From assembly GCA_917880885.1 (NCBI GenBank), contig OU862928.1, positions 38,180,962 to 38,244,961 on the forward strand: DNA of 64,000 nucleotides, in the 5' to 3' direction. Under the pieces are notes generated by a model that made no database searches, had not been told where the DNA came from, and saw only the letters and a list, made by a program, of their open reading frames with translations. Origin of the DNA: Limnephilus marmoratus (taxonomy: Eukaryota; Arthropoda; Insecta; Trichoptera; Limnephilidae). Shown here piece by piece: positions 10,701-18,500 of this stretch. Position numbers and translations under genes: made by a program. The first letter of the stretch is position 1. Each line of letters starts with the position of its first letter.

Positions 10701-13048
10701 AATGGTTAATCCTTCGTTGCTAGTGCACAAAACAGCTCCGAGGGATACAGCAGTTACGGTTGCAATGTAAGCATCTCTACGTTTCACAAAATCTTGTGGG
10801 CTCAATTCCCGTGTACGCATCATCTTGTAGGGGTACAGATGAAGGTCCGAGTGTAAGATTCGCCTTACAATTCTGGACGATATTCCAAGCGTAGCGGGAT
10901 GTTTCCGCGCTGATCGGGTTGGAGACTCTTCAATTGACGCTCTTACTACCGCGATGTTTTCAGGTGTTCGCACACTTTTAGGTCACCCAACTGGTATTTT
11001 AGAATCTGCGTTTCCTGTCAATCTTACATTACTGATCCATTTTCGAATGGTTTTAGGGTTAATTAAGGTCATTACAATTAATCTCGAACCGGATCCGAAA
11101 AGCCCATTGCGTAGCCACAACGCTTTCTCTGTTTTTAAATAATGTCTCCACAACAAAGCCCCGGTACTTACCTGACCATGGCATGGTCACTACAACAAAT
11201 GGCATCATTCTACCGACCTAACGGCACCAGCCCCACCCCTTTGCTAGGTCTTTTTTTTTTTTTTTTACATTGAATACCGCACAAGAATCTCAACTGCTCC
11301 CGTCTGGAGCCAGTGAGACTATGGCATCCCCAATTGGGGTATGTTGTGAGGCTGAAGGTAGTGGGGAGGGGAAGGAGGTGGGGAAGAGGAAGGTTTGGGA
11401 AGTACCTGGCTATTCAGATCTGGTCACCAAACACGGCTTAAGCCATTTTTAAGCAACGTTTCAATTCTGAATGGTGGTCTTACACCAGGGCGTACTGATA
11501 GTATCTTCCACTCTGGAACATGCCGCAAATATACTATATATTATTTTAAATGAATTAATTGTGAATTAACACAAATTAATCAAATAAAATTTATTTGCGC
11601 ATGCCGGGTTCGAACCCGCGACCTCCGGATTGTGAGTTAAGAGTCTTACCCACTGGACTACTAAAAATGTAAAGTTTTCCTAAATGAAAGGTTTAACAGT
11701 TGGCAATGTTAAATACCATAACTCTGGTCTGGGAGCCCTTCAATGATTTTTTGAAACTAGTAACTCCTCTCTGCCCCACCCTGTATATATATTTTCTAAA
11801 TTTGCCGAATCAAGGAGATAATTGCCTTTTTTATCCGAAAAGTAATCGGAGATTTAAAATGGCGCCAATATATGGCAAAAATCGCTCCTCAGTGGATAAG
11901 GGATAGCGGATTCAGCCAGAGATATGTAGATTAATTTTAAAATACATATAGGCATGAAATATTTTATTTTATAAATCCTACCCACAATAGCCAATGGCAG
12001 TCAATGGTTTCGCAAGAACAGGGCTGTGGAATATTTTTATGTAAGCAGTCAAATGTGTGTGTGTATTAACGAAGGAATTACATTATGTCTGGCATGTGGT
12101 GATGAAAATTATAATCGGTGCAAAGTGGAAAGTTTAATGTGGACCACAGACATCATTATCCTGCCTTCAGTGAGTTTTTATTAGAGATGAAACAGATAGT
12201 TGTTGGGCCGGATACCGGATATCCGGCGAGCTGCGAGGCCGGATGGCCGGATATCCAGCGGCCGAATATTCGATCCATTGTCTCGTTGCATGTCGTGACG
12301 ATTTTAGCACCGCACAGGTGCGGCGAACGCGATCAGATCAATTCGGACGGTTTCGGTTGCCATCGTGAGTATTTGTGAGTGATCGCGAAAATATTCTCTT
12401 TGATAAGAAGAAGAACAAGAGGTATATATTATGGTGCTTCAATGTCAGTATTAAATCATTTCAATAATCTCTGTGTTTTTTACGATTTTTAGTTCACGTA
12501 TAATGGTGATTGTGATTAGTTAATCATGTTAATTTAAGTTTTCGCTACTCTGCGAGGTTTCTGTAAGTTTTTAATTTAGATATTGAGTATTTATGGATTT
12601 ATTATTAGAGTGAATATCTGAGAAGAAAATTTTAGTTTTTTGGAAGGCCTTATGGCTTTTTTGTAACTTTTTCGACTTTAAATAAAATCCGTCATAATTA
12701 TAAACCATTTTATTGATATTTACCTCACAAAGATGAATGTATTGCATTTTATTATAGGAAATTGTTGTAGTTTTTGAATATCCGGTATCCGGCCGGATAG
12801 TTACCGGATATCCATTTCATCTCTAGTTTTAATGCTTCATTATTTCCTATCCTTTCACAAAGTTCTAACAGTTACTTTTCTGTTTTGTTTAGTGATGGAA
12901 GCAGCAATACTCACGTAGAGCACGACATCGCAGAAGTGTCGGTTCTTGCGCATCATGTTGAGGGCGCGCATGGCGGCCGGCACCAGCCCCTCGTCCTCGA
13001 AGCATAGTGCCGCTCCGTCCTCTCCGCCCGACCCATCGCCGCAGTTGC
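1501..13048 (-). CDS. IVNS1ABP: IVNS1ABP-like BTB-BACK-Kelch protein, partial gene (8 exons)
   Basis: Eight minus-strand exons (13048-12915, 9173-9090, 7274-7146, 5555-5382, 4553-4392, 3598-3454, 2713-2567, 1743-1501) have AG/GT borders and join in one frame, giving about 405 residues with no stop. Residues ~20-115 are a BTB/POZ domain (HFCDVVLY, then AHRAVLASASPYLMELF, then VDYAYTGKL). Residues ~116-275 are a BACK domain (RMDEVVKRCGRFL; LPLVQVEVL). A polar linker follows, then WAVIVSEK, a segment resembling the human linker, and the start of Kelch repeat 1 (CAHGMAVLNGKIIVCG). Family members are cytoplasmic/nuclear adaptors, linked to actin and Cullin-3 pathways. The human protein is ~640 residues, so the upstream start exon and about five Kelch repeats lie outside the recognised part. 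Exons are GC-rich against AT-rich introns full of transposons. The family call rests on remembered similarity across BTB, BACK and linker; a different BTB-Kelch paralogue is less likely. Confidence 0.82.
1815..2282 (+). repeat. Dispersed repeat, partner of 63055-63525
   Basis: Both copies run in the same direction and share AATTCAAGAATTCGTCA, GAAAGATTGACAGTAATACT-like sequence and a CACCAACAC...GCCGA stretch. No coding capacity or clear ends are visible. Confidence 0.6.
2278..2335 (+). repeat. 3' tail of SINE family 2 (fragment)
   Basis: The sequence CCCTGAGGGAAATAACTTTC followed by GTTAATGTAAAAAAAAAAA matches the 3' end of the longer SINE-like copies at 2825-3170 and 40262-40703. Confidence 0.6.
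2567..2713 (-). CDS. IVNS1ABP: IVNS1ABP-like exon: polar linker
   Basis: A 147-bp exon (phase 1 in, phase 1 out), with acceptor TTCGCAG and donor GTAAGTC. It is Gly/Asn/Lys-rich and ends WAVIVSEKLA, which I align with WKIVASEK just before the Kelch region of the human protein. That match is the best single clue separating this family from other BTB-Kelch proteins. Confidence 0.78.
2825..3230 (+). mobile_element. SINE-like retroposon, family 2
   Basis: Shares with 40262-40703 a head (ATTGGATAACCAACAAC, GGTGACCTAGCAGGG), a body (TCCAGCCGGA, ACTGACCCC) and a tail (CCCTCAGGG...TCAGGGCCTCCTGTGTA) ending in an A-run. A second, partial tail copy follows at 3175-3230. It lies in an IVNS1ABP-like intron. 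Confidence 0.7.
3454..3598 (-). CDS. IVNS1ABP: IVNS1ABP-like exon: end of BACK domain and linker
   Basis: A 145-bp exon with acceptor CTTCAG and donor GTGAGTACC, leaving one base of a split codon. It encodes ITSLVGRTHLLYLAGGGGLK and a Pro/Asp-rich stretch ending LLKCPSK. This matches the place of the VQTLYYSADHKLLDG region in the human protein, but is less conserved than the upstream exons. Confidence 0.78.
3632..4140. other. Intron sequence with a decayed hammerhead-like hairpin
   Basis: At 3904-3945 (+) TGATGATGGACACTGTAAAG, then TGTCCGAAAC resembles the palindromes at 5.9 and 50.8 kb, but the ribozyme core is broken (TTGATGA, GAAACTTT). A 120-codon minus-strand open frame spans this stretch; I could not assign it to a protein family. 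Confidence 0.4.
4145..4340 (-). pseudogene. Non-LTR retrotransposon reverse transcriptase fragment
   Basis: Read on the minus strand, 4340-4300 encodes YGVPQGSILGP (RT motif 4/B). After a frameshift, 4285-4145 encodes a piece with FNLNGETFLYADDTTIF, whose YADD is the RT catalytic motif. The fragment is about 65 codons and has no ends of its own. It sits in the intron between the IVNS1ABP-like exons at 4392-4553 and 3454-3598, and is a jockey/CR1-like remnant by motif. Confidence 0.75.
4392..4553 (-). CDS. IVNS1ABP: IVNS1ABP-like exon: BACK domain, second part
   Basis: A 162-bp phase-0 exon (54 codons), with acceptor TGTGTAG and donor GTAAAGAAC. It carries LSTLPLVQVEVL, then a stretch ending LAELMLHWLRDQITDEQAE, typical of the helical BACK domain (family pattern FLKLPRLKLEVM, then a W in the next helix). 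Confidence 0.82.
4585..5015 (-). mobile_element. SINE-like retroposon, family 2
   Basis: Reverse copy of the family at 40262-40703. The tail (CTCTGAGTGAAATTATTTTT) lies near 4620. The body runs through 4740-4890, and the head (CCGCCGCCCCGGGAACC) near 4975-5000. The 5' head sits at the higher coordinate. Confidence 0.7.
5382..5555 (-). CDS. IVNS1ABP: IVNS1ABP-like exon: BACK domain, first part
   Basis: A 174-bp phase-0 exon (58 codons), with acceptor CTTCAG and donor GTGAGTATACC. It encodes SVYLCAWQLRMDEVVKRCGR and then a segment ending VDKYIAEN, which aligns with the YSAAKKLKMD...VDAYIQEH stretch I recall from the human protein. The exon is much more GC-rich than its flanks. Confidence 0.83.
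5820..6010. repeat. Palindrome with decayed hammerhead-like cores
   Basis: The left arm at ~5822-5870 and the right arm at ~5950-6005 are inverted copies containing GATGATGGACACTGTAACGC and GTCCGAAACGTTGGCTAAAG. The cores carry TTGATGA or CTAGATGA in place of CTGATGA, so ribozyme activity is unlikely here. Compare 50790-50960. Confidence 0.5.
6010..7145. other. Intron, no gene or clear element seen
   Basis: AT-rich intron sequence. Around 6990-7080 the phrase GGGTCAAAATGATTGGGTC is repeated several times in variant form. Nothing else could be assigned. Confidence 0.5.
7146..7274 (-). CDS. IVNS1ABP: IVNS1ABP-like exon: end of BTB domain
   Basis: A 129-bp phase-0 exon of 43 codons, with acceptor TTCCAG and donor GTTAGT. 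It encodes the last BTB helices, including LLSLVDYAYTGKLSV, the segment that in BTB-Kelch proteins precedes the helix bound by Cullin-3. Confidence 0.82.
7393..7965 (+). mobile_element. tRNA-derived SINE, family 1, with partial internal duplication
   Basis: The head contains a pol III B-box-like GGTTCAAATCCC and an upstream A-box-like GGTCGAAGGGTAAGG. The body carries AGAGTGGAAGATACTCTCAG, ATTCAGAATTGAAACGTTGC and a TTCCTCTTCCCCATCTCCTT stretch. The body segment is repeated at ~7710-7905, so this is a partial tandem copy. It lies in an IVNS1ABP-like intron, in the antisense direction. Confidence 0.78.
8113..8981. mobile_element. ~870-bp MITE (family A) with central hairpin
   Basis: The ends are AATAGGCCACTTGCAT and its reverse complement. 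Near the middle (8443-8495) a perfect-looking hairpin arm TCTGAAGAGAACC faces GGTTCTCTTCAGA. The whole element recurs in reverse at 21357-23353. No open reading frame is present. Confidence 0.8.
9090..9173 (-). CDS. IVNS1ABP: IVNS1ABP-like exon: BTB core
   Basis: This 84-bp exon (28 codons, phase 0 at both ends) follows an ACAG acceptor and ends at CAG/GTAACA. It encodes the BTB signature HRAVLASASPYLMELF, where His-Arg-Ala-Val-Leu and Ser-Pro-Tyr are typical core residues. Confidence 0.82.
9180..9765. other. Intron, nothing identified
   Basis: AT-rich sequence upstream of the exon at 9090-9173. No coding or bounded repeat structure was seen. Confidence 0.5.
9770..9850 (-). repeat. LINE 3' tail with (ATT)n
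   Basis: Read on the minus strand, a short G/C-containing motif (TGCGCTATGTAAATAC) precedes an ATT microsatellite. The same design is at 45015-45112 and 55060-55145 and is the usual 3' end of CR1/L2-type LINEs. Confidence 0.55.
10265..11142 (-). pseudogene. Mariner-like transposase remnant
   Basis: Starting at ~11142 (minus), the N-terminal helix-turn-helix region has stops, then 10973-10750 reads MRTPENIAVVRASIEESPTR and HPYKMM-like motifs (here LYPYKMM). The stretch with the first catalytic Asp is missing, replaced by ~60 bp of unrelated sequence. From 10693 it resumes with SSRYCEMLENL, then FWFEQDEVMAHA (second catalytic Asp), then a frameshift and PPRSPDLTPSDFFLWGYVKS (third catalytic Asp). 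The C-terminus (DFIAGIPQDTLRRVAENF) is in a third frame near 10370-10300. With deletion, shifts and stops it cannot be functional. The clade is the arthropod mariner type often annotated with DUF4817. Confidence 0.82.
11246..11668 (-). mobile_element. tRNA-derived SINE, family 1, inserted in the mariner
   Basis: On the minus strand the head has GTAGTCCAGTGGGTAAG and the B box GGTTCGAACCC (near 11606-11616). The body follows, ending in an A-run that appears as the T-run at 11251-11268. It is nearly full length and well preserved, and is younger than the mariner it interrupts. Confidence 0.82.
11790..12181. other. Intron, nothing identified
   Basis: AT-rich sequence between the mariner and the hAT-type MITE. 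Nothing was recognised. Confidence 0.5.
12182..12825. mobile_element. hAT-type MITE
   Basis: The ends are TAGAGATGAAA and TTTCATCTCTA. The flanking 8-mers are GTTTTTAT and GTTTTAAT (7 of 8 match), as expected for hAT. The subterminal regions carry several GGATATCC / CCGGATATCCGG palindromes on both sides. No coding sequence was seen. Confidence 0.72.
12915..13048 (-). CDS. IVNS1ABP: IVNS1ABP-like exon: start of BTB domain
   Basis: The acceptor reads TTCGCAG and the donor GTGAGTATT. The exon begins with the last two bases of a codon and ends on a codon boundary (44 full codons). An acidic N-terminal piece leads into FEDEGLVPAAMRALNMMRKN and then HFCDVVLY, the usual opening of a BTB domain. 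Since FEDE aligns with the N-terminus of the human protein after its start Met, a short coding exon must lie upstream. The internal ATG at MRALNMM is a possible but less likely start. Confidence 0.8.
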
Positions 13049-13177
13049 CTGCGAACAAGAAAACACCGTTCTGTTAGATACTTATTCAGTGGATAAAAAA
13101 AGAAGTAGAATTAGGTAACTGTTATAAGTTATAAGGTAATTTTCACAGAATCTGAAAAGAAACAAGTTTTAATGACA

Positions 13178-13575
13178 ATACCGCACAAGAGTCCCTACTG
13201 CGCCTAGCTGCCTAGCTGTACAGTGCCAGTGGGAGTATGGCATCCTCAATAGAGGTATGTTGTGGGACTAAAGAGAGTGGGGAAGGGAAGGAGAAGGAGA
13301 AGCTTAGGAAGTACCTGGCTATTCAGAACTGGTCACCAAACACAACTAAAGCCATTTCAAGCCACATTTCGATTCTGAATGGCTGGAGTCCCACCAGGCC
13401 GATACTAAGTTATTAATTGAGAATCAAAAAATTGCTTGAAATGGGACTAGACAGATTTGTGACTAGAACTGAATATCCAGATGCTTTTCAGCTTTCTCTT
13501 TAGCCTTCAGCCTCACAATAGGGGATGTCTTAGTCTCACAGGGCAATTGGGACTCTTCTTCGGTGTTCACATAAT
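13178..13575. mobile_element. Two SINE family-1 fragments in opposite directions
   Basis: 13178-13405 is a 5'-truncated minus-strand copy (ATACCGCACAAGAGTCCC to CATTTCGATTCTGAATGG). 13435-13570 is a plus-strand piece (AAAATTGCTTGAAATGG to CAATTGGGACTCTTC). It lies upstream of the first recognised IVNS1ABP-like exon. Confidence 0.65.
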
Positions 13576-14242
13576 AAAAATAATAAAATAATAAAGATCT
13601 CAACAAGAAAAGCAAACAAAAATATTAATTTCGGTTGTCTACGCGTCCTGCGTAACTATGGTTCAATGAACTCAAATTTTCTTTGAATTCAAGTGTCATT
13701 TTCAAAATTGGAACTCATTGTGTGAAGAATTCAGACAAACGATAAAGTACCTGTAATATAATATTAAAAAAAATATATTTTAATTATTGAAATCTTCAAA
13801 ATTTCATCCGGTTAACAAGCTGAAACCGGTTTCGGTCGAATAAATTAAATTTTCATATTTGTTTTATTATATTATCAGTGATTGGATTTACTTGATGAAT
13901 GTTCGGGAATCTTCTATAAAATTCGTGGTTGTTGAGATTACAAGTCTTGTTTATTTACGTCATCGTGAGGTTGGCAATAAATATTTAACTGAACCAAATG
14001 CCCATTCTAACGGATGCTCTGTGTAATTACAAAGCGAGAGAACTCGGCACTAAAGGTGGCCAACTTTCGATCGGATATCAGTGGCTATTTTCATAACTGT
14101 TCAGGTATCAGACACGAACGGCGACAGTTGACACTCTCCTATATTACTTCTTTAGTGAGTCTGAATTCTTAAAGCCATCTTCAGACTGGTACAAATTATT
14201 CTTAATCGACGGTATGCATACCTAACAAATGGGGGAGGGTAA

Positions 14243-14961
14243 AGGCGGCGGTTCGCGCCGCGACCGCGACCAAAGACCGAGACCAGAGACAGAGACAGGC
14301 GACCGCGACAAGTGTCTCGGTCTCTTCAACACTACTGTGGGTAAAGACCAAAGACCGAGACCGCCTTCGCCTTCAGAGTTCAGTATAGCGCAGTCTGTCG
14401 ATGAAGTCAGTTGTGTTGTACTAATAATTTACACTAATGGAAACCCAAGTAGAGTTACTAATGGAGGAAGAAGAAGACGATGATTTGTACTTATTTTAGA
14501 CGATTTTTATTTCACCTATCACCTATTGTTTGACAATAATATGTTCAGGACTTATTTTAGGCTGAATAAAACACAGTTACAAAATGTTCACAAAAGGAAG
14601 AATATCATCGAAAATAAATTTAATTTAAAAATTAATGATTTATTAATTTTTTAAATTTGTTAATCTAATTGTGCATTGTATATGCTGTCTGATCAGTTCA
14701 ATCAGCTTCTCACAGTATTAGTCAGAAAAAGCGGTCATTTTTAACAAGAAACACACATACTTATCAAGCGCGACGCGAGACACTACTTGTCCGGGACGGC
14801 GACCGTCTTGCTGTCTCCCGTCTCCCGTCTCTGTCTCCCGCCTCGGTCGCGCGCATGAACTGGCCCCCATACAAAGCTATACAAACAAGTACCCGTTGCG
14901 GTAGCCTGCCTCTGTCTCTGGTCTCGGTCTTTGGTCGCGGTTGCGGCGCGAACCGCCGCCT
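14243..14961 (+). mobile_element. PIF/Harbinger-type element, non-autonomous
   Basis: Terminal inverted repeats start AGGCGGCGGTTCGCGCCGC and extend ~55 bp through AAAGACCGAGACCAGAG. The element is flanked by TAA on both sides. The GACCGAGAC motif recurs internally (14345-14365). The GC-rich, repeat-laden ends contrast with an AT-rich core holding a transposase remnant at 14437-14610. Confidence 0.8.
14437..14610 (+). pseudogene. Harbinger transposase N-terminal remnant
   Basis: An ATG at 14437 opens METQVELLMEEEEDDDLYL and then stops. In another frame at ~14537-14590 the sequence reads NNMFRTYFRLNKTQLQNVH, which matches the FxxYFRMxxxxFexLL motif at the N-terminus of Harbinger transposases. 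No catalytic region remains. Confidence 0.6.
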
Positions 14962-15780
14962 TAAGGGTGGGGTGTGGTCTACAAGGATTTTATTTAATTA
15001 CATGAGTTTTCTTACATTTTTTACTTTTCTTACATTGTCGTCTTTAACCATCAAATTTTTAATTATTTTGGTATTTCCCAGTAGGCTTAATTACCTCGGG
15101 TTTGTAGCTTACTTCGATATTGTTTGCAGAATACCTTACAAGTAATATGAATTATTAATGACCTAATTTTGTTGTTGTCAAATCGTTATTATATTTATGA
15201 TATGTGATTTTTGAAGGTACACATGTTTTACATTGGAGTTGAAATCACTGAGACTGAAAATTACATTTACGGAGCATATATTAATTACGTGGGCTCAAAA
15301 GGGGGGGGGGGGGGAGGGGGACTCCAGCAAAATGTCACGTTACTTGAAAAGAATATACGAAATGGCCCAAATTTATCTCACCAAGGGGGGGAGGAGTCTA
15401 GATTGATAAATTGATGTATGCCCCCTTGGTATTTCCGCAATATAGTGTGAAAATTCACACCCATTTGACATAAAAGTTATCTGATAAATTAATATTGACT
15501 TTATGTATGTTTTCTATATATGTACTATAATATCTACTTGTGCGAGTATTTTCAGTATTCAGATAACCGACATCGGGTGATGCAATGCGCAAAAAATATT
15601 CATTTTTCAGAATAAGATGGCTTAACAGTCATAAAACAGAAGTATGTCACATTATTATTATATTCATAATAAATTATAGTGATTATTTTTGTTGCCGAGT
15701 GTAAAGTACATTTAAATGAATAAATGCTTGACAAATTTTAAGGGACATCACTAAAAAATTGCCCTAAATATCAAATATCT

Positions 15781-15910
15781 TAATTTGAGAGGCGGGTATG
15801 GGTACCGCCGCCCCGGGAGCCATTTATTTGATAATCAACACCTCTGCCATAGTTCTCCGCAAGTGTTCGCTACGTTTGGTGACTTAGCAGGGGTGTCCCG
15901 GGTTCAAGGG
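15781..15910 (+). repeat. SINE family-2 head fragment
   Basis: GGGTATGGGTACCGCCGCCC, then ATTTATTTGATAATCAACAC and GGTGACTTAGCAGGGGTG match the start of the copy at 40262. The fragment stops at GGGTTCAAGGGGTGA, which becomes the edge of the 98-bp satellite. Confidence 0.7.
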
Positions 15911-16440
15911 GTGATGTTTGTATATATAAAATTAGGCCATTAATAATTCATATTACTTGTAAGGTATTCACGTTTGGTGACTTAGCAGGGGTGCCCCGGG
16001 TTCAAGGGGTGATGTTTGTATATATAAAATTAGGCCATTAATAATTCATATTACTTGTAAGGTATTCACGTTTGGTGACTTAGCAGGGGTGCCCCGGGTT
16101 CAAGGGGTGATTTTTTTATTTTTTTTTTTATTTATTTATTTATTTATAAATAAAAAAAAAAATAAAATAAAAAAAATAAAAAAATATATGATGTTTGTAT
16201 ATATAAAATTAGGCCATTAATAATTCATATTACTTGTAAGGTATTCACGTTTGGTGACTTAGCAGGGGTGCCCCGGGTTCAAGGGGTGATGTTTGTATAT
16301 ATAAAATTAGGCCATTAATAATTCATATTACTTGTAAGGTATTCACGTTTGGTGACTTAGCAGGGGTGCCCCGGGTTCAAGGGGTGATGTTTGTATATAT
16401 AAAATTAGGTCATTAATAATTCATATTACTTGTAAGGTAT
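15873..16440 (+). repeat. 98-bp satellite, ~5.5 copies
   Basis: CGTTTGGTGACTTAGC recurs at 15873, 15971, 16069, 16248 and 16346. The spacing is 98 bp except across an AT insert. Each unit is half SINE-2 head (GGTGACTTAGCAGGGGTG) and half inverted-repeat arm (TTAGGCCATTAATAATTC). Units are almost identical, so the array is young. Confidence 0.85.
16110..16192. repeat. A/T-only hairpin inside the 98-bp array
   Basis: About 80 bases of only A and T form a near-perfect palindrome (T-rich half, then A-rich half, hinge near ATTTATAAAT). It interrupts the third satellite unit. It could be a real cruciform or an assembly or cloning artefact. Confidence 0.75.
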
Positions 16441-16639
16441 TCCTAAAACAATATCAAGGTAAGTTACAAACCCGAGGTAATTAAGCCTACTGGGAATAAC
16501 CAAAATAATTAGAAATTCAACAGTCAAAGACGACTTATAAAAGACTACCCTCCCCCCACTCGATCATATGTTATGTTGTTATGTATATAAACCGTAGATT
16601 AAGAATAATTTGTACCAGTCTGAAGATGGCTTTAACACG

Positions 16640-17070
16640 CTGAAACCGGTTACGGTTAAATAAATTAAAGTGGAAATACTCGTAAGTTTCATATTTGTTT
16701 TATTAGGTATAATACCAAAAAGGTATATTCGGCAAAATAACAGCCCTACTGAAAAAAAAAAATTGTGCGTTTCCCAAAAAAATAACGCAAATTTCGAGGA
16801 AAAATATCACGAAATTTTCTGATCCCTGGTCTGACATCAGATCTCCCGCAAACAGTGAATCAGCTGTTGCGACGTCAGGCAAAATAAAATGTCCAGTAAG
16901 CAGGAAGTAGACCCCCTGCATTGTAAATCCATCCGTGTTTGTACATAGATATTAATTTCCAATTTATATTCGCAAAACACTTTAAAACAAACATTTCCCA
17001 GTTACTTTGCAAGCCAACTTATTCGATTCCACGATAGTTGATCCCCCCCTCCCCCCGGCATATTTATATA
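16640..17070. other. No gene seen
   Basis: The start shares GAAACCGGTT and TTTCATATTTGTTTTATTA with 13823-13870, a dispersed repeat. The rest, up to a C-run at 17040-17057, has no recognisable feature. Confidence 0.5.
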
Positions 17071-17072
17071 CA

Positions 17073-17405
17073 ACTAGCTGACCCGGACACACGCGTTCCT
17101 GTGGCTAACGAAACACAACGCCATCTACTGGATGTTTACCCAACCTTTATAACCACCGCTATCTAATAAATCTATTCCACACCCCCCGCTTGCCAGCCCG
17201 CTCGTCCACCACATACAGACATTCTCCTTTATATGTTATGTATTTCAACCGATTTACACAAAACCTTGACAAATTATAAACTTAAACCTTCCTCGTGAAT
17301 CACTCTTATCTAATGGTGAAAACCCCATGAAAATCCGTTTTTTCAGTTTATCGCGAACAGACAGACAGACAGACGTGGCGGAGGATTTTAATTTATAATA
17401 TATAG
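17073..17405 (+). mobile_element. 3' end of an RTE-type LINE
   Basis: It begins AACTAGCTGACCCGGACACA, continues through ACCTTCCTCGTGAATCACTC and AAAATCCGTTTTTTCAGTTT, then CAGACAGACAGACAGA and a TATA-rich end. This is the familiar 3' untranslated end of insect RTE elements. No coding part remains. Confidence 0.65.
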
Positions 17406-18019
17406 AGATAAGGTAATCGGTTTAGGGAAAATACGATATACCTATTTACACAAAATATAACCAAGTGTCCCCAAAAGGGTGTGTGTAGAGAAGATGTACC
17501 GCCGAACAACAAAAGAATAAAACATATTTTCATTCAAATGCATTAAGGATAACTTGACTTGTCTACATGTTACTGTAAAAGGCAAATTTATAGACATAAT
17601 CTTCAAAAATAACTTATTTTTTTAGAAACTTAAAAGTGTTCAAGAGAATGTGTTATAAAACGGTAGAAATTCGGAATGCCGCTTTCTCATTATCTCAAAA
17701 TATAGTACATATTTGGAGAAGTCTGACTAATCAACTGGACGATCGATATGTTCGCTAAACACGTTGTAATAAACATCTTAGCCGAATGAATTAGGTAAAT
17801 ATTAAAGATGTTAAATATAAATCTTGGAATTCGATCGCTAGCGCAGAAGGTCAACGCTGACCGCAAGGTTGTTTAATTAAAATAGGTACACAATGTAAAA
17901 GAAAATTCATCATACCAGAATCAAGACACATATTGGGCTCTGTTTTCCAAATAGATCTGCTACAAATCCCTGAAGTCAGCTGTTTGGTTATTCGGATATT
18001 CAGAACATAGCACTATTTT
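17406..18019. other. Mostly unassigned; R1-like fragment
   Basis: 17560-17690 resembles the tail part of MITE family R1 (ATAATCTTCAAAAATAAC, CGGTAGAAATTCGG). Nothing else was recognised. Confidence 0.45.
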
Positions 18020-18240
18020 CAGAAACTGGAGACGGGTTTAACTGACACTTCCGCGTTGGGCGCGAGCCACGTGCTGACTGGTCGGCGTGCTAGCGGGTGC
18101 TAGTGCTGGCGGATAGCACCTAGTGCTGACAGTGCTGAGGGCCGACTGCCGAACCAGCCGAACGCGTGAGCACGTGTGTTAATATATTATTATTACGACA
18201 ATATTCATCGTGGTGACAGGACGACGACGACGACGTGGTG
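18020..18240. promoter_or_regulatory. GC-rich island, possible promoter or 5' untranslated exon
   Basis: A 200-bp GC- and CpG-rich block stands out in AT-rich surroundings. It holds two CACGTG E-box palindromes and repeats of GTGCTAG/GTGCTGAC. It lies ~5 kb upstream of the first recognised IVNS1ABP-like exon, so it could be that gene's promoter or leader exon. No splice pair or ATG proves this. Confidence 0.3.
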
Positions 18241-18500
18241 TTTATTTTATTATTTTATGTTTTTTATCATATGGCTAACTGGAAAAATGAGCGAATAAAA
18301 ACTGATATTTATTATTAGACGAGTTTTAAATCACTTGTTTTAATAGAATTGATACTTGGTTTTTACATTGTAGCTGGTCGCAATGATTCGCACGTAAGTG
18401 AAAACAATGCAGTTATAAAAATCTAATACAAAAAAGATAAATAATAATTATAAATGAATTAGGCACAAAGTAGGTACTATATCATTAGATCCAGACCGAC

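Larger units (their letters stand above)
10144..11783 (-). mobile_element. Mariner-like element, internally deleted, with nested SINE
   Basis: Terminal inverted repeats begin CAGGGTGGGGCAGAG and match over ~35 bp (GGAGTTACTAGTTT follows). The flanking dinucleotide is TA on both sides, the Tc1/mariner target duplication. A family-1 SINE (11246-11668) sits between the left part, with the transposase remnant, and the right TIR. The element lies in the intron between the exons at 9090-9173 and 12915-13048. Confidence 0.85.
14165..16640. repeat. Large inverted repeat, left arm split by a Harbinger element
   Basis: 14170-14212 pairs with 16587-16634 (AAGCCATCTTCAGACTGG), and 15031-15175 pairs with 16390-16540 (AGGCTTAATTACC; ATGAATTATTAATGACC). 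If the insertion at 14243-14961 is removed, the arms are each ~270-290 bp. The loop contains poly-G sequence (15300-15318), a SINE family-2 head and the 98-bp satellite. Confidence 0.7.

Noticed and set aside
11580..11670. Possible tRNA gene (GGTTCGAACCC B box)
   Set aside because: It is the head of a SINE: the SINE body follows at once and the same head occurs in four or more copies. The same applies to 7393, 20620 and 38165.
14855..15145. 96-codon plus frame
   Set aside because: It reads across the right inverted repeat of the Harbinger element and into the palindrome arm, so it is not a gene.
15300..15400. Poly-G block as a third copy of the poly-G MITE
   Set aside because: Shares AATGTCACG and G runs but lacks the GGGAACGTACCC termini; similarity is too weak to call.
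16611..16660. Second hammerhead class (CTGAAGA...GAAACCGG)
   Set aside because: CTGANGA and GAAA are present, but stem II is only ~3 bp with a wobble and no NUH site or stem III can be drawn.
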